A stretch of 64,000 nt of DNA from Mesocentrotus franciscanus (lineage: Eukaryota; Echinodermata; Echinoidea; Camarodonta; Strongylocentrotidae): contig CP137683.1 of NCBI GenBank assembly GCA_037976565.1, positions 15,271,699-15,335,698 of the forward strand. The letters run 5' to 3'. This document shows positions 35,349-46,082 of this stretch, one piece after another (position 1 is the stretch's first letter; the number at the start of each line of letters is the position of its first letter). The notes below the pieces were generated by a model, which was given only the letters and a program-made list of their open reading frames with translations, made no database searches and was not told the DNA's origin. A program made the translations under genes and the position numbers.

Positions 35349-37084
35349 CAGAGGCGGCGCTCCCGGGGGTGGGGGCAGGGGCACAGTGCCCCCCACTTTT
35401 TCAAGTACCCTAAAAGTGCCCCTTTTTACATAGGAAAGTGCCCCTTTAACTTTGTAAGAAGTGCCTCTTTTTAGATAGAAAAAGTGCCCCTTCTACTTTG
35501 ACAAGTGCCCCTATCAATTTGTAAAAGTGCCCCTTCCCCTTTTCCCCTCTGATAAGTGCCCCTTTTATTTTGAAACGTGCCCCTTTTCCATCGACAAGTT
35601 CCCATTTTCCTTTGCAATAAGTGTCCATTTTCCATTCTCATAAGTGCCCTTTTTAATCTCTAGTAAGTGCCCCTTTTTAGGTACGAGAAGTGCCCCTTTT
35701 CACTTTTGATAAGTGCCCCCTTCACCTCTGATAATTGCCCAATTCAAATCTGAGAGGTGCCCATTTTACTTTGACAAGTGCCTCTTTTCCTTTGTAAGAA
35801 GTGCCCCTTCCCCTTTTTATAACTACCCCTTTTTAACTCGGATAAGCACACCTTATATTTTCACTTGCGGCCTCTTTTCCTTTCTAATAAGTGCCCCCTT
35901 CCCCTTCTCATAAATGCCCCTTTTCACCAATGAAAATTTTCCCTTTTCGTTCTCATACTAGTGCCCCTCCAGTTTCATCTCTGGTAACATGATGACCCTT
36001 TTCAGGTACGAGAAGTTACTTTTTTCACTTGGATAAGTGCCCCCTTCACCTCCGATAATTGCCCCTTTTCAAATCTGAGAGATACTCGTTTTACTTTGAC
36101 AAGTGCCGCTTCCCCTCCTGATAAGTGCTCTTTTCATCTCTGATGAGTGTCCCTTTTCACCTCTAATAACTGCTCCTTTTATTTTGACACTCCCCTTTTT
36201 CTTTCGAATAAATGCTCTTTTTCCTTATTATAAGTGCCCCTTCCCCTTCTCATAATTAAACCTTTTCATCTCTGATAAGTTCCCCGTTTATTTTAACATG
36301 TGCCTCTTTTTATTTTTTAATAAGAGCCACTTCCCCCTTCTCATAAAAGCCCCCTTTCACCTCTGATGAATGCCCTTATTAAAATCTGATCGTTGCCCCT
36401 TTTCTTTCAACAAAATAATGCACATTTTCCTTTATTATAAGTGTCCCTTTTCCATTCTCATAAGTGTCCCTTTTCAAATCTGGTAATTTCCCTTTTAACA
36501 ATGATACGCGCCCCTTTTCCTTTCTAATAAGGGACCTTATTATCCCTTTTTTATATATAAATGCCCCTATCAAAATCTGATGAGTGCCCCTTTTCCGTCG
36601 ACAAATGCCCGTTTCCCATTCTCATAAGTGCCTTTTTTCATCCCTGGTGAGTGCCTCTTTTTGTAGGTGTAAGAAGCGCTACATTTTCACCTCTGACGAT
36701 TACAATTGTACTTTGACATGTGCTCCTTTTCCAATAAGTGTCTTATCCCTTTCGATAAATGTCCCCTTTTCCTCTCATCATTAAACGCGCCCCTAATTTC
36801 AAGCGACTGAGAGCAATTTCCCCCCGAAATCTTAAAGATTTTCAGACCATCATCATCCAACTGCAAGTATGATGCTTAAGCAATATCTTGTATGATGTAT
36901 AAAGAGAAACAAATATTGAAATCATCCCTAATAATGTAATCACAATGTAAGGGTATATACCAATGTCTAAAAAGTTGTATATTTTCGCTTCGAGATTTCC
37001 CTTTGTAGATGCCCTTTCTTCCAGAAGGTGCCCTTTTTTGTTGGTGCCCCCCCCCCCACTTTGGAAGTCGCTCCGCCGCCCCTG
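35349..37084. mobile_element. hAT-like GTGCCCC-repeat element, copy 2
   Basis: Same family and orientation as 5457-7262: CAGAGGCGGCG at the left and CCGCCGCCCCTG at the right. The 8-bp flanks are GTACTGTG and GTAATGTG, a target duplication with one mismatch, as for hAT. The GTGCCCC arrays follow the same order as in copy 1 with many small differences, so both derive from one master. Confidence 0.85.
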
Positions 37085-37158
37085 GTAATGTGTAGGTGTG
37101 GAAAAACATCAGAGAAAAAATGTTCCCTGAAACTAGCATGGCTCTTCAAATGCCCTAA

Positions 37159-37515
37159 AGATATAGACCGGTAGTGGTAAAATTGCGGTTCAAGGGTTTT
37201 GGGTGCAAAATATTCATTCAATATTGTTTAAATATTGCCTTCAGAGGTTTAGATGGCAATACTTCAACCTAAATTCGCAAAAAAGCAGAAATATATGCCC
37301 AAAATGTTCAATGTTGAAATGGCCGAATGAGACCGTGGCGAGTATCTATCCAGGCCGGATCGATATGATAATTTACCAAATACATCAGTAGGCGGTTTCC
37401 CGGCAAAATTTGTATCATCACGCATTAGTCAAAACATATTCTTTCACATGATCGGTAATAAGAGCTTCCATTTCATTTTTTGAGAGGGCGGGGTTTCCAA
37501 AACTGGTCTATACCT
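37159..37515 (-). mobile_element. 400-bp TTAA family, diverged copy
   Basis: The right end (AAACTGGTCTATACC, TTAA at 37516-37519) and the TATTCTTTCACATGAT region match the family. The left half is unrelated apart from AGATATAGACCGG at the very end, so this is a subfamily with a replaced interior. Confidence 0.7.
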
Positions 37516-37558
37516 TTAATATTCTAAATATGGCATGTAACATTATAAAAATCGGGAC

Positions 37559-37912
37559 AGATTTTTATGCAACATGTGTAGTCCGTATACATCTTTCTGT
37601 GTACAGTGCTTGTAACTTTACCAAGACTGGGCTAAATTTCTTATCATTTTGATGATTCCATTACCTTGCAGTACACACCAATACTTATATGCTAGGTGAT
37701 CAACCTTTTCTGATCGATTCCACAACGTTTCTTTCACAATGCAATCGCATGACCAGGGGGGCGTTTCATGAATCAATTAGTCGGTGATTTTTACCGACTA
37801 ATATCATTTCACCGACTATTTTCTAGGCCTCTGATTGGTCAAATTTAGTCAGCGCTGACAGTTGTCGGTGGACAAATGTTGATGAAAAGCCCCCCAGAAC
37901 TCAACTTTATCT
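37559..37912 (+). mobile_element. 400-bp TTAA family, partial copy with a different foldback insert
   Basis: ATACATCTTTCTGTGTACAG through GCAATCGCATGACCAG match the family. A foldback (about 37755-37895, GGGGCGTTTCATGAATC arms and ACCGACTA stems) then interrupts, and CCAGAACTCAACTTTATC resumes to TTAA at 37913. The interruption is at the same base as in 27558-27982. Confidence 0.72.
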
Positions 37913-38278
37913 TTAATTCGGCGAAACTGTATTAAACTTCCTATTATGGCAGCGAGGTGAATCATAATTTGTTTTTGATTGTCACTGTAATAGAGTATAA
38001 ATATTTGTTTGTTTGCTCGATTCACTTACTTTGAAATGCTGATAGGCCAATCAGCTAGAATGAAATGATACTCCAGCAACAAACAAAAAGAAAGGGGGGG
38101 GGGGTTGAAAGTACCACTTTTGTTGCAAATAATTAGGCTAATGGATTTTCATATCTAGGCTTTAGCTTATAATCTTCTTCTGTTTCAATATTGCTTGATA
38201 AATTATAGGCCAATATGTTCATTATAAAACTCAGTGTAACTTTATTTAATTTTCAAATAATCTGAACTCAATCATGAC

Positions 38279-38540
38279 CTGGGGGTACTCACATATTAAG
38301 ACATACGGGGGTGTGCCGCTCTAATGGGTCACTTAGTTTCACACAAAATTCATAAACATGGGTCCCACGTCTTTAACAAAAATGGCTCCGTTTTTTCAAA
38401 ATATCCAAAATGTCCAAAATGTTCACCGAAAAATGTGAAAATGGGCCTTATTTCGAGAAAATCCCCCCAAATGACCCTTAAAAATGGGTAGGGGTTTCGA
38501 GGCTTTAGCGGCACACCCCCGTCCAAACCGCGGGGGTACT
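38279..38540. repeat. inverted-repeat element (GGGGGTACTCA ends)
   Basis: CTGGGGGTACTCA and CGGGGGTACTCA are at the two outer edges. Between them lie CGGGGGTGTGCCGCT and the inverse AGCGGCACACCCCCG. The middle contains repeated ATCCAAAATGTCCAAAATG. Confidence 0.7.
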
Positions 38541-39721
38541 CAGCAAAGCAACTACAATAATGACTAGGTATCGTAAAATCAATTAAAAATGAGTACTATT
38601 CATTTACTTCAAGTAGTGGCATTGAACTTGTGACCAGTTACACCTTACATCGGATATTGTGTTAAAATACCGAATGGTCTAGGGGTCCACCATTCCAAGA
38701 ATCATTGCAAAAGTAGAAGAAAGTTTTCTAGAACGGAGATAATTTTACAAATTGAACTGCTACCGGTATTCTATTCTGCTTTTGACAAAGACTATCACAC
38801 GCAAGGCAAACTACACAATCATACGGTGATACCCTTTCCTATACTAGAAAAAAAAACGCTTCATAGGTCAACGTGGCCAGAGAGGGAGACAGACTCATTT
38901 TCAGAAGTTTACTTTATTATCTCGTTCCTTCACAGCGGCATATATAGCACGGGGCGTCCCTTCCCCAACCAGAACAGTCGAATAGTGAAAAGGATTTTAA
39001 CAAATTATTAAAAAAAACATTGAGGGTCGAGTGATGATGAACCACTAAGTTACGACAGGGGAAATAAAAGAGGAAATGCTATGTTGCGTGTAAAGTCGAA
39101 TGACTTTTACTATGTATACCATTGTTACTCATTTGTTTTGTGTTTAGCTATATAGATCCACACTTGATAGAAGTGTATTTCTGTCTACAATATTGTTATT
39201 GCACCTTTCCGCCATAAATACACACATTACTCCCCTCCCCCTTTTTTAAAATCCTGTATATATATAGGATTTATTGAAATCAAATCATATCACATCAAAT
39301 CACATAAAAAACCAAGAGCAAACAGTCCAAAGATACTGTTAAATTTGGTTCATGTTGTTTTGCAGAGGTTCAACATAATTTCATCAGATGTCGCTGGGTG
39401 AATAAATTTATTTGTGTTAAATATCAACGGTACATGGCATGATGGCATGCATTATTGTACATGATTGTATTAGTATTAGTAGACTTAACCCCTTATCTAA
39501 AATCAACCTGAAAAACCGGGGGGGGGGGAATTGAAAACATGAGTTAAAGTTGAGAATAAACCATATTTTTCATAATCATTTCATGAAAAGAGGTATATAA
39601 AAATATAATGCTAACTTTATGGGGAACAGTGTATAAATAAAATTACCTTTGTACCAGTTAACTCGGGGGGTCATTAGGATGGATGTGGACGTGGGGTCCA
39701 TGGACGTGGGGTCCATGCAAA
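38541..39721. other. intergenic, nothing recognised
   Basis: AT-rich with (TCAAATCA)-type short repeats at 39278-39312 and a duplicated GGACGTGGGGTCCAT at 39686-39716. No coding or RNA gene seen. Confidence 0.5.
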
Positions 39722-40720
39722 CAGTGGCGGATCCAGGGTGGGGGCCGGGGGGCACGGGGGGGGGTAGGTAATTAGGTCTATGCTAATTCGAATTATATAA
39801 TATTTTAAAATTATAGGCTTTAAATATTTATTCTTGCAAAATATTAATGTTTTTTAAAACCTTTTGTTTCTTTTATCTGTAATATTATATGTCGGCACTG
39901 TGTTGTATCCCCCTGTATTTTGTCATGTCCCTGTAATCTGGTACTTATATTTATCTTTCAATTATATATATTTAGGTCGCGGCCACTTATAAGCAGGGAC
40001 GGCGATTTCTTTTCATGACCGGGGGACAAAATGCGAGGGACGAGGGAGCAGTGGCGTAATGAGCAAAAACGTTAGGGGGGAATCCGCAACACCACCACTC
40101 TTACATGTTACATGCAGGCCCCACGGAATGTTTTTCAAAATGGGGGGCTAAAGTATTTACGATTAGGTAGAGCAAAGTGAGCATCCAGTGGCCCGCCTTA
40201 GGGCCCTTGTGGGGTCCAGGAGGCAGAGCCTCCGGAAGCTCAGGGGTTTTAAGCATTTAATTACAGTCAGATGAGCATCCAGGGGCCCGCCTTAGGGCTC
40301 TAGTTGGGGTCCAGGGGTAAGAGCCCCCGGAAGCTCAGGGGTTTTAAGCATTTAATTACAGTCAGATGAACATATTTTGATACCTTATTTGTGACACTGG
40401 CATGCAGGTCACTATAATTGGAGTGGGGTCTACAGAAGCTCAGGGGTTTTAAGCATTAAATTACGATCAGATGAGCACCCAGGGGCCGCCTTAGGGCCCT
40501 TGGTGGGGTCCAGGGGGCAGAGCCCCCGGAAGCTCAGGGGTTTTAGGCATTTAATAACGGTCAGATGAGCATCAAGGGGTCCGCCTTAGGGCCATTGTGG
40601 GGTCCAGGGGCGGAGCCCCCGGAAGCTCAGGGAAAAATCATGCCATTTCAGCAACATTTGTGAATCACTGGTATCGATTAGAAATAAACCACATTTTAAT
40701 TTTTTGTATCAGTACGCCAG
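39722..40720 (+). mobile_element. related composite element in opposite orientation
   Basis: Starts with CAGTGGCGGATCCAGGGTGG. The ~120-bp units (GGGGTCCAGGGGGCAGAGCC, CCGGAAGCTCAGGGGTTTTA, CAGTCAGATGAGCAT) follow at 40160-40640, about four times. The GTGAATCACTGGTATCGATT unit then follows at ~40640-40700. The order (end, ~120-bp array, ~95-bp unit) matches 8282 read backwards, but the minisatellite is missing. No clear right end. Confidence 0.55.
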
Positions 40721-40990
40721 TGCGAGGGAGCATAGTGAACGAGAGGGGTGAAGGTGACAGAAGTGACTACCCTCACAGGTTTTTGAAGTTTTGTTGTATT
40801 AAAAAATGACATTCCTTAGCAAAACTATAGTATTAAAAAAGCACAGTACTTTTTTCACACTTCACTTTTTTACAATATTTACTTGTAGGCCTACATTAGA
40901 AGATTTTTTGCATTTTAATTTGTCTAAATGCTGCACTCTTGGGCCCTCCAGAGCCTAAAAGTGTGTTGCAGTCTTCAGTCAGTATATGTA

Positions 40991-41197
40991 GAGGTGTCGT
41001 GGTCGAGTGGATACGTCACCGGACTGTGGATCACAAGGTCCGTGCCCCCCATCAACCCCGGTCATCAACACGAAGATGAGGCCTTTGATGTCCAGATGGA
41101 TCCACACTATTCCGTTAACTTGTTATCATGTCATATTTGTAATGTGTGTTATGAAAGAAAGATAAAGAAAACTTAAACTTGAACTTGAACTTGAACT
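40991..41197 (+). mobile_element. tRNA-Ser-like SINE
   Basis: GTCGTGGTCGAGTGGATACG followed by CACCGGACTGTGGATCAC strongly resembles the 5' half of tRNA-Ser (A box TGGTCGAGTGG). A weak B-box area and an unrelated body follow, then a (CTTGAA)n tail at 41175-41196. It is transcribed by Pol III in known SINEs. A true tRNA is excluded by the missing T arm. Confidence 0.65.
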
Positions 41198-41587
41198 AAG
41201 GGAGCTCAGGAAATGGGGGAAGGAAAAATCCATATTAAAAAGTCGGACATGTCGCATGCAGCGGAGGCCGGGGCTATTAAATAATATATAGCCGCGCATT
41301 ATTATTATCAGCCCACTGTGCGTCGGGTCGAGTCAGGTAGAAATGGGGGAAATCCCCTTTTTGTTATGATTTCTGTGGAAGTGTATTTGTAAATGGAAAC
41401 AATCAGACCAAGGAGTTATGCTCTCCTAACTCCTTGATCAGGCAAGTTTCAGTTTCCGTTCACATTTTTTTTTGGAGAGAGCCAGACGATCGACATGCAG
41501 CTCTAGAGCCTTGCAATATTAAACAAGCGTAAAGTTAAGAACTCGTGAGTATGAAGTGATTTTGATAACAACTGTTTTAACTTTTAC

Positions 41588-41935
41588 CGTAGACCGAAAG
41601 CTTCAGTCTCTGATATATACGGTTGTTCCGCTGAGATTACATCGGGCTCCTCTGACGGCCTCTATAGATGTATTGTATGGCCTGGGGAAGGTTGACAAAT
41701 GTCAGTTTTTAAGAATGACCCATATATACCAGACGGTTATTTCTGTCTAGTTTGACTTTAGCTAGCGGCCGTATATCGTCGTAGGCTATATATAGACAGA
41801 AATATAACCTTCTGGTATGGAGAATTCTTTAAACTATAAAACTGACATTTGTCAACCTTATTACTTAGAAGTTGGAGACAGTCAGTGGAGCCAGGCGTAG
41901 TCTCATGCAATGGAACGACCAATCGACCATCACCT
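41588..41935. repeat. 348-bp foldback element; partial relatives at 33586 and 34379
   Basis: AGACCGAAAGCTTCAGTCTC, TGACAAATGTCAGTTTT and ACCAGACGGTTATTTCTGTC recur inverted in the right half. Pieces of the same family, in reverse, lie at 33586-33655 and 34379-34466. Confidence 0.72.
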
Positions 41936-42557
41936 TGATTGGGGGTGGTTTACCTGCTTATAAAGACCACAATTCTTGTCTCCATTGACTGGTCTTTATA
42001 TACAGGTTCCACCATAATAAACTGTAAATGATACAAGGGAGAAGAGAGAGATTCAGTTCTATACAGTTTTAGAGAAAGCAATGTCTGGAAAATTTGAAAA
42101 TTTGTAAAAGAACACTTGGAAATTTATTTTAAAAACTTTTTGGTCGTATATTGAAAACATGTAACCATTTCTCTCAAAAATGAAAATTGCTCATCGTGAA
42201 CAACAATATTATTTTAGAATCATTGTAGATGATGTGAAGTGTATATCATACTCTGATTATTACTTTCATGAAAGCCTGCTTTTCTTCATGATAGCTATTT
42301 GCTTGGGGACAATAAACCAGGGTCACATCATTGTTACCTTTGTTAGATCAAGACTGCAAAAATTCACAAATTCTTTAGCTTTGTTGGGTATGACAACAGA
42401 GGTGTGTATTGAAATATTGTGCTTTCACATTTAGTTTCTTTTTGATTCATGAAAAGATATAAAAGTTCTCCAATGATGCATGTTATAGATATTCAAATGG
42501 TTGATGATGAAAGAGCATGAAGGATAATCTGCATAGAATTAGATTCAGAGAGTTACT

Positions 42558-42768
42558 TCTGCACACTGTAATGTGTAAATCACCATTTAAAAGGGCAGAA
42601 GAGTGACCACTTTTTTTTCAAAATGGGAGATTTACACTTTCAAATTGCTGGATCCAACAATATAAAGGTTGAATCTAGCATGTTTAAAGTATTTATCTGA
42701 CATATTGAAAAAGTGGTAACTCCTTGGCCCTTTTAAATGGTGATTTAACATTTTAGTTTGTAGAGTGA
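42558..42768. repeat. foldback element
   Basis: Left CACTGTAATGTGTAAATCAC with CATTTAAAAGGGC and GTGACCACTTTTTTTTCAA. Right is the inverse, with CTTGGCCCTTTTAAATGGTG. Arms ~65 bp. Confidence 0.75.
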
Positions 42769-43120
42769 TATGAGAGCCCAAAGTGTTATGTTGGTTATAA
42801 TCAACTCAGCAAGAAGATCCTGGATGATTGTTCCCCTTGGACCTGAAGAGTTGGGAACATGATCGCAACTATTTACGAAAAATCAACTCAAGGGCAATTT
42901 GAATACCTTATTGTATATCCCGTAGACATCATATCCGAATATGTTGTGTTTGCACTTTACAAGAGCTGATGCCCATAAGGCTATTGAAAATGCCCTTTTT
43001 TAAAGGTAGTTGGGATCATGTTTGGGGTTGATGGTGAAAAGTGAATCTTCAGCTTTTGGGTCAGAAACAAATTTCATTGCACTATATTGATTGTTCTTTA
43101 TGCTAATCATATTTTTAAAG

Positions 43121-43121
<1 letters not shown>

Positions 43122-43183
<62 letters not shown>

Positions 43184-43185
43184 TT
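43122..43185. repeat. (TTA)n microsatellite
   Basis: About 20 TTA/ATT units, then degenerate TTATTG and CATTAT to 43360, directly upstream of the zipper gene exon. Confidence 0.92.
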
Positions 43186-43437
43186 TTATTATTGTTATTG
43201 TTATTATCATTGTTGTTGTTATTGTTAAATGTATTAATATCATTATTATTATTATCATTTAAAAAAGAAATATTTATATTATTATCATTATAAGTATTCT
43301 TACTATTTATCATCATCAGTATCATTATCACTATCATTTCATTGTTGTTCTTGTTATTTATTAAGATAATTATTCATTTATTTGGCACATTTCCAGGTGA
43401 TTCATTAATGCTTGCACTGCAGACCTACTGGATTGAT

Positions 43438-44164
43438 ATGGCAGAAGAGCAAACAGTTCAGGTTTCGTCAGTGAAGGAACCTCCTGCAGTGGAAGCCAGT
43501 CAAGTGGTTTCTGAAAGTGAAGAAAACTCCAAGCCAACAGCTAATACGCAAGTCAAAAGACACAGTTCATTGAGTGAAGAATCAAACAACAAGAGCAGTC
43601 AGATTTCCGATACTGAAAGCATGGATCGAGGCCAATTAGACAATGAGGAATTCGATGATGATGTTGAACCAGACTCTATCCCTTCCAATTTTGGATCTGC
43701 GTTTGCAGAAGTCCCTGATGCTTCATACGTGCCGAGCACTTTAAAGTACTCCCAAGACCAGTCAGAACTTGGAGGAGTATTCATATCGGAGTCATCCATG
43801 TCAACGGCATCAGCTTCGGAGCCAGTGAGGGAACCCTTGACAGATGTCCAACAAATCAATGAGATGTATCGCTGCAGGAGATGGTCAGAGGAGGCCAACC
43901 ACCTCAAGACAATAGAGATAGTCTCCACCCTTATGCAAGAGACAGAGAGGCTCTCGCTTCAGAACAAAGACCTCAAACAGCAGGTGAAACTGCTCAAGGA
44001 GGAGAACAACCGCTTGAGGACATCACCTGAGGAAGTTTTGGAGGACTCACAGAACAGTTATCTTGTAGAAGAGGTGAATCAGCTTCGCCAGAGGATGAAT
44101 TACTATCAGGACAGGTGTGAGAAATATGAACTTCTGCAAGCAGAACGAGTGGGTTCAGGACCAG
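43438..44164 (+). CDS. leucine-zipper protein, main coding exon
   Basis: Open for 242 codons plus one base to a GTAAGC donor at 44165. Third-position choice looks balanced and the surrounding AT-rich DNA would not sustain such a frame by chance. The exon begins ~250 bases after a (TTA)n microsatellite. Confidence 0.8.
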
Positions 44165-44791
44165 GTAAGCTTTGAAAGAAAACAACTTAAATTCAAGGAA
44201 GTGTTGCATTTTCTGGTGTGTGTGGGTGTGTGTGTGTGGTACAGTGGAATCTAATACTTTTAGTAGTTTTATTTTTGTCTTCGAGAATGGCTGATTCTTT
44301 TTTTTGGGGGGGATGATAATAACGTTTAGAATGTTACACCCGATATTTTTGATAAATTGAAGTTAACTTTGACAATAATGAAATTTTGTATAAGTGTTTA
44401 TTATCTGTGTTTGTTTATCTTTGATTAGTTATTAGTTTAGTTATCCATCTTAATTGGTAGTATTTTATTTCGAATAATTATATAGTACTTCAACTCATCA
44501 AATAAGGATTTTAACTTTTTCCCCTGCTCACCTCTGGTCATTTTGTAATACTCATTGTAAAAATGGTAAGCCTGTTTTTTTATATTTATCTATTTTTTGT
44601 TGTTGCAAGATTTACCCTCTCTCTCTATATATAGAAGTACAAAATAAAGTCAAATCAATGTCCTTTTTATACCAGAAACCATGCCGGGTGCAGATGGAAG
44701 CTGTGGTTCTCCTCCATATACTGATATGTCAGAGGAACCTGATGCAATGTCATGTCTCCAGGACCCGTCCTCTTCTCCTCCTGGTCCTTAA
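43438..44791 (+). CDS. unrecognised acidic leucine-zipper protein, two exons
   Basis: Exon 43438-44164 joins 44676-44791 in phase 1 to give 280 residues ending in TAA at 44789. I do not recognise the family. The first ~110 residues are Ser/Glu/Asp-rich and low in complexity (for example NEEFDDDVEPDS). The middle is mixed. From about residue 145 the chain is helical and charged, with leucines exactly every seven residues five times (in TLMQETERL, KDLKQQV, LLKEENNRL): a leucine-zipper-type coiled coil. A second short coil (LVEEVNQLRQRMNYY) follows. The C-terminal exon is Pro/Ser/Glu-rich and probably disordered. The ATG at 43438 has G at -3 and +4. An in-frame ATG at 43408 and possible acceptors at 43396 and 43422 mean the N-terminus may be longer or begin in an upstream exon. 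No basic DNA-binding region precedes the zipper, so it is not an obvious bZIP factor. It looks like a scaffold or adaptor, with no firmer claim. Confidence 0.75.
44676..44791 (+). CDS. leucine-zipper protein, last coding exon
   Basis: The acceptor is TTTTTATACCAG. The exon begins with the last two bases of a Glu codon and encodes TMPGADGSCGSPPYTDMSEE and then a Ser/Pro-rich tail ending PPGP-stop. Support comes from the correct phase and clean splice sites only, so this terminal exon is less sure than the first. Confidence 0.6.
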
Positions 44792-45097
44792 ATTTCCAAG
44801 AAGTTTTGAAAACAATCTTGGCAAAAGTTCAGATGTCAGTAAACATTAACAAATTGTCATTATATGTCTTACAGATGTACTAATAATGCTGAATTTATCT
44901 GAAACCCATATAAAGGAACGTTTGTAAAGAATTATATAGCGAAAGGAGCATAGATAATGGAAAACAATACTTTTAGATGTAAGCTTTAATATATCATATT
45001 CTCCGGAAACATATATTGGGACAATCAAATTTACAAAATTGCAAAACTTGGTAAGAGTATATTCATGATTCAGTTGTTAACTGTATAGATATATATA

Positions 45098-45340
45098 CGC
45101 CTAGCCGATAGAATCACGGAGCATCTGCGTTCCATACGCCTGAAGACAGCCGGACTACCTGTAGCTCACCACTTCAACATCGGAGATCATAATGCTGATG
45201 ACCTTCAAGTATGTGTGCTGAAATCTTGCCGAGATGAGAAAGAAAGGAAGCTGATGGAGGAGAGGATAATCTTCAAACTTGGCACTCTCCACCCGGACGG
45301 GATGAACGCCACTTTCAGATCTTTCCCTAACTCACACTGA
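45098..45340 (+). pseudogene. Penelope-like element, C-terminal GIY-YIG end fragment
   Basis: An open 80-residue frame without its own start reads RLADRITEHLRSIRLKTAG, then LPVAHHFN, LQVCVLKSC and FKLGTLHPDGMNATFRSF, ending in TGA at 45338. This is the characteristic end of Penelope-like retroelement proteins, whose GIY-YIG nuclease nicks the target. The GIY-YIG core and reverse transcriptase are missing, so this is a 5'-truncated copy. It sits 300 bases past the zipper gene. Confidence 0.85.
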
Positions 45341-45773
45341 ACTTTGTTGAACTTTAATATCTTTATTACGTCATAATGCTTTTTCAATTGCTTATTTTTC
45401 TTTCTGTGCGCCTCTTCTTTTCCTTTTCTTTTGCTTTCCGCGTATCTCCCCTGGAGATACGCTCTTCTAACGCTCCCTTTATTTCTAATTTTCTCCTATT
45501 TTCTCACGTCACAATGGTCCAACTTTTGAGCTTTGTGACGTTTCTCTATCTCTTTTTCTCTTCTTTCGCGTACTCTCACGCGCCTTTGCATCTTGACTAC
45601 CAAGCGTCGCCTATATATATTTTTGATTTTGTATATTGTTGTTCATGCTTGAATCACTTCGATAAAGGGCTATGCCCGAAACGTCAGTGGAATATTCACT
45701 TCTCCGGTGTTTTTATTTATCTACCTTGTGTCCTATTCATTTTATGCACCGACGCAGAACCATTTATTTTTAC

Positions 45774-45810
<37 letters not shown>
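45341..45810 (+). mobile_element. Penelope-like 3' tail with hairpin and ribozyme-like motif
   Basis: Pyrimidine-rich 3' tail of the element above. It contains a perfect 10-bp hairpin (GCGTATCTCC, loop CCT) at 45440-45462. At ~45661-45684 lies GGGCTATGCCCGAAAC, a GGGC/GCCC stem followed by GAAAC. That order matches stem II plus the GAAAC strand of hammerhead ribozymes known in Penelope-like elements. The preceding CGATAA is off the CUGANGA core by a missing U and a changed G, so it looks inactive. The tail ends in (TA)n at 45777-45810. Confidence 0.55.
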
Positions 45811-45811
<1 letters not shown>

Positions 45812-45827
45812 TTTGCTTTTGCCTAAT

Positions 45828-45935
45828 GCTCTATCCCAGAATGGAACAGCCTTCCAACAAATATATACCGGTAGTGCACGTCGACAGTCCAGAGAACTTT
45901 CAGGCACTATTACTGAGGCATCTTATATCATGCTA
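45828..45935 (+). pseudogene. possible LINE C-terminal relic
   Basis: Conceptual reading SIPEWNSLPTNI and, in another frame, VDSPENFQALLLRHLIS resembles the WNSLP...ESFRALL end of LINE reverse transcriptases. It is short and frameshifted, so tentative. Confidence 0.35.
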
Positions 45936-46082
45936 AATTAATGCTCTTATCCCATTCTACCTCATTGGTGTTCCTAACACCACTTGCACTATTTTAAGTT
46001 GTTCATCTCTGTGATAGGTTGCTTATAGCCTTTTGAAGATTACTAGAATAAAAACAAGGAGAAGACAATAGCATTGACTTAA

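Noticed and set aside
40991..41065. A functional tRNA-Ser gene
   Set aside because: Only the 5' half looks tRNA-like; the T arm and acceptor stem do not pair and a (CTTGAA)n tail follows, so it is called a SINE.
42180..42434. 84-codon open frame as an upstream exon of the zipper gene
   Set aside because: No convincing donor in the right phase, and the sequence is hydrophobic and AT-driven, unlike the acidic start of that protein.
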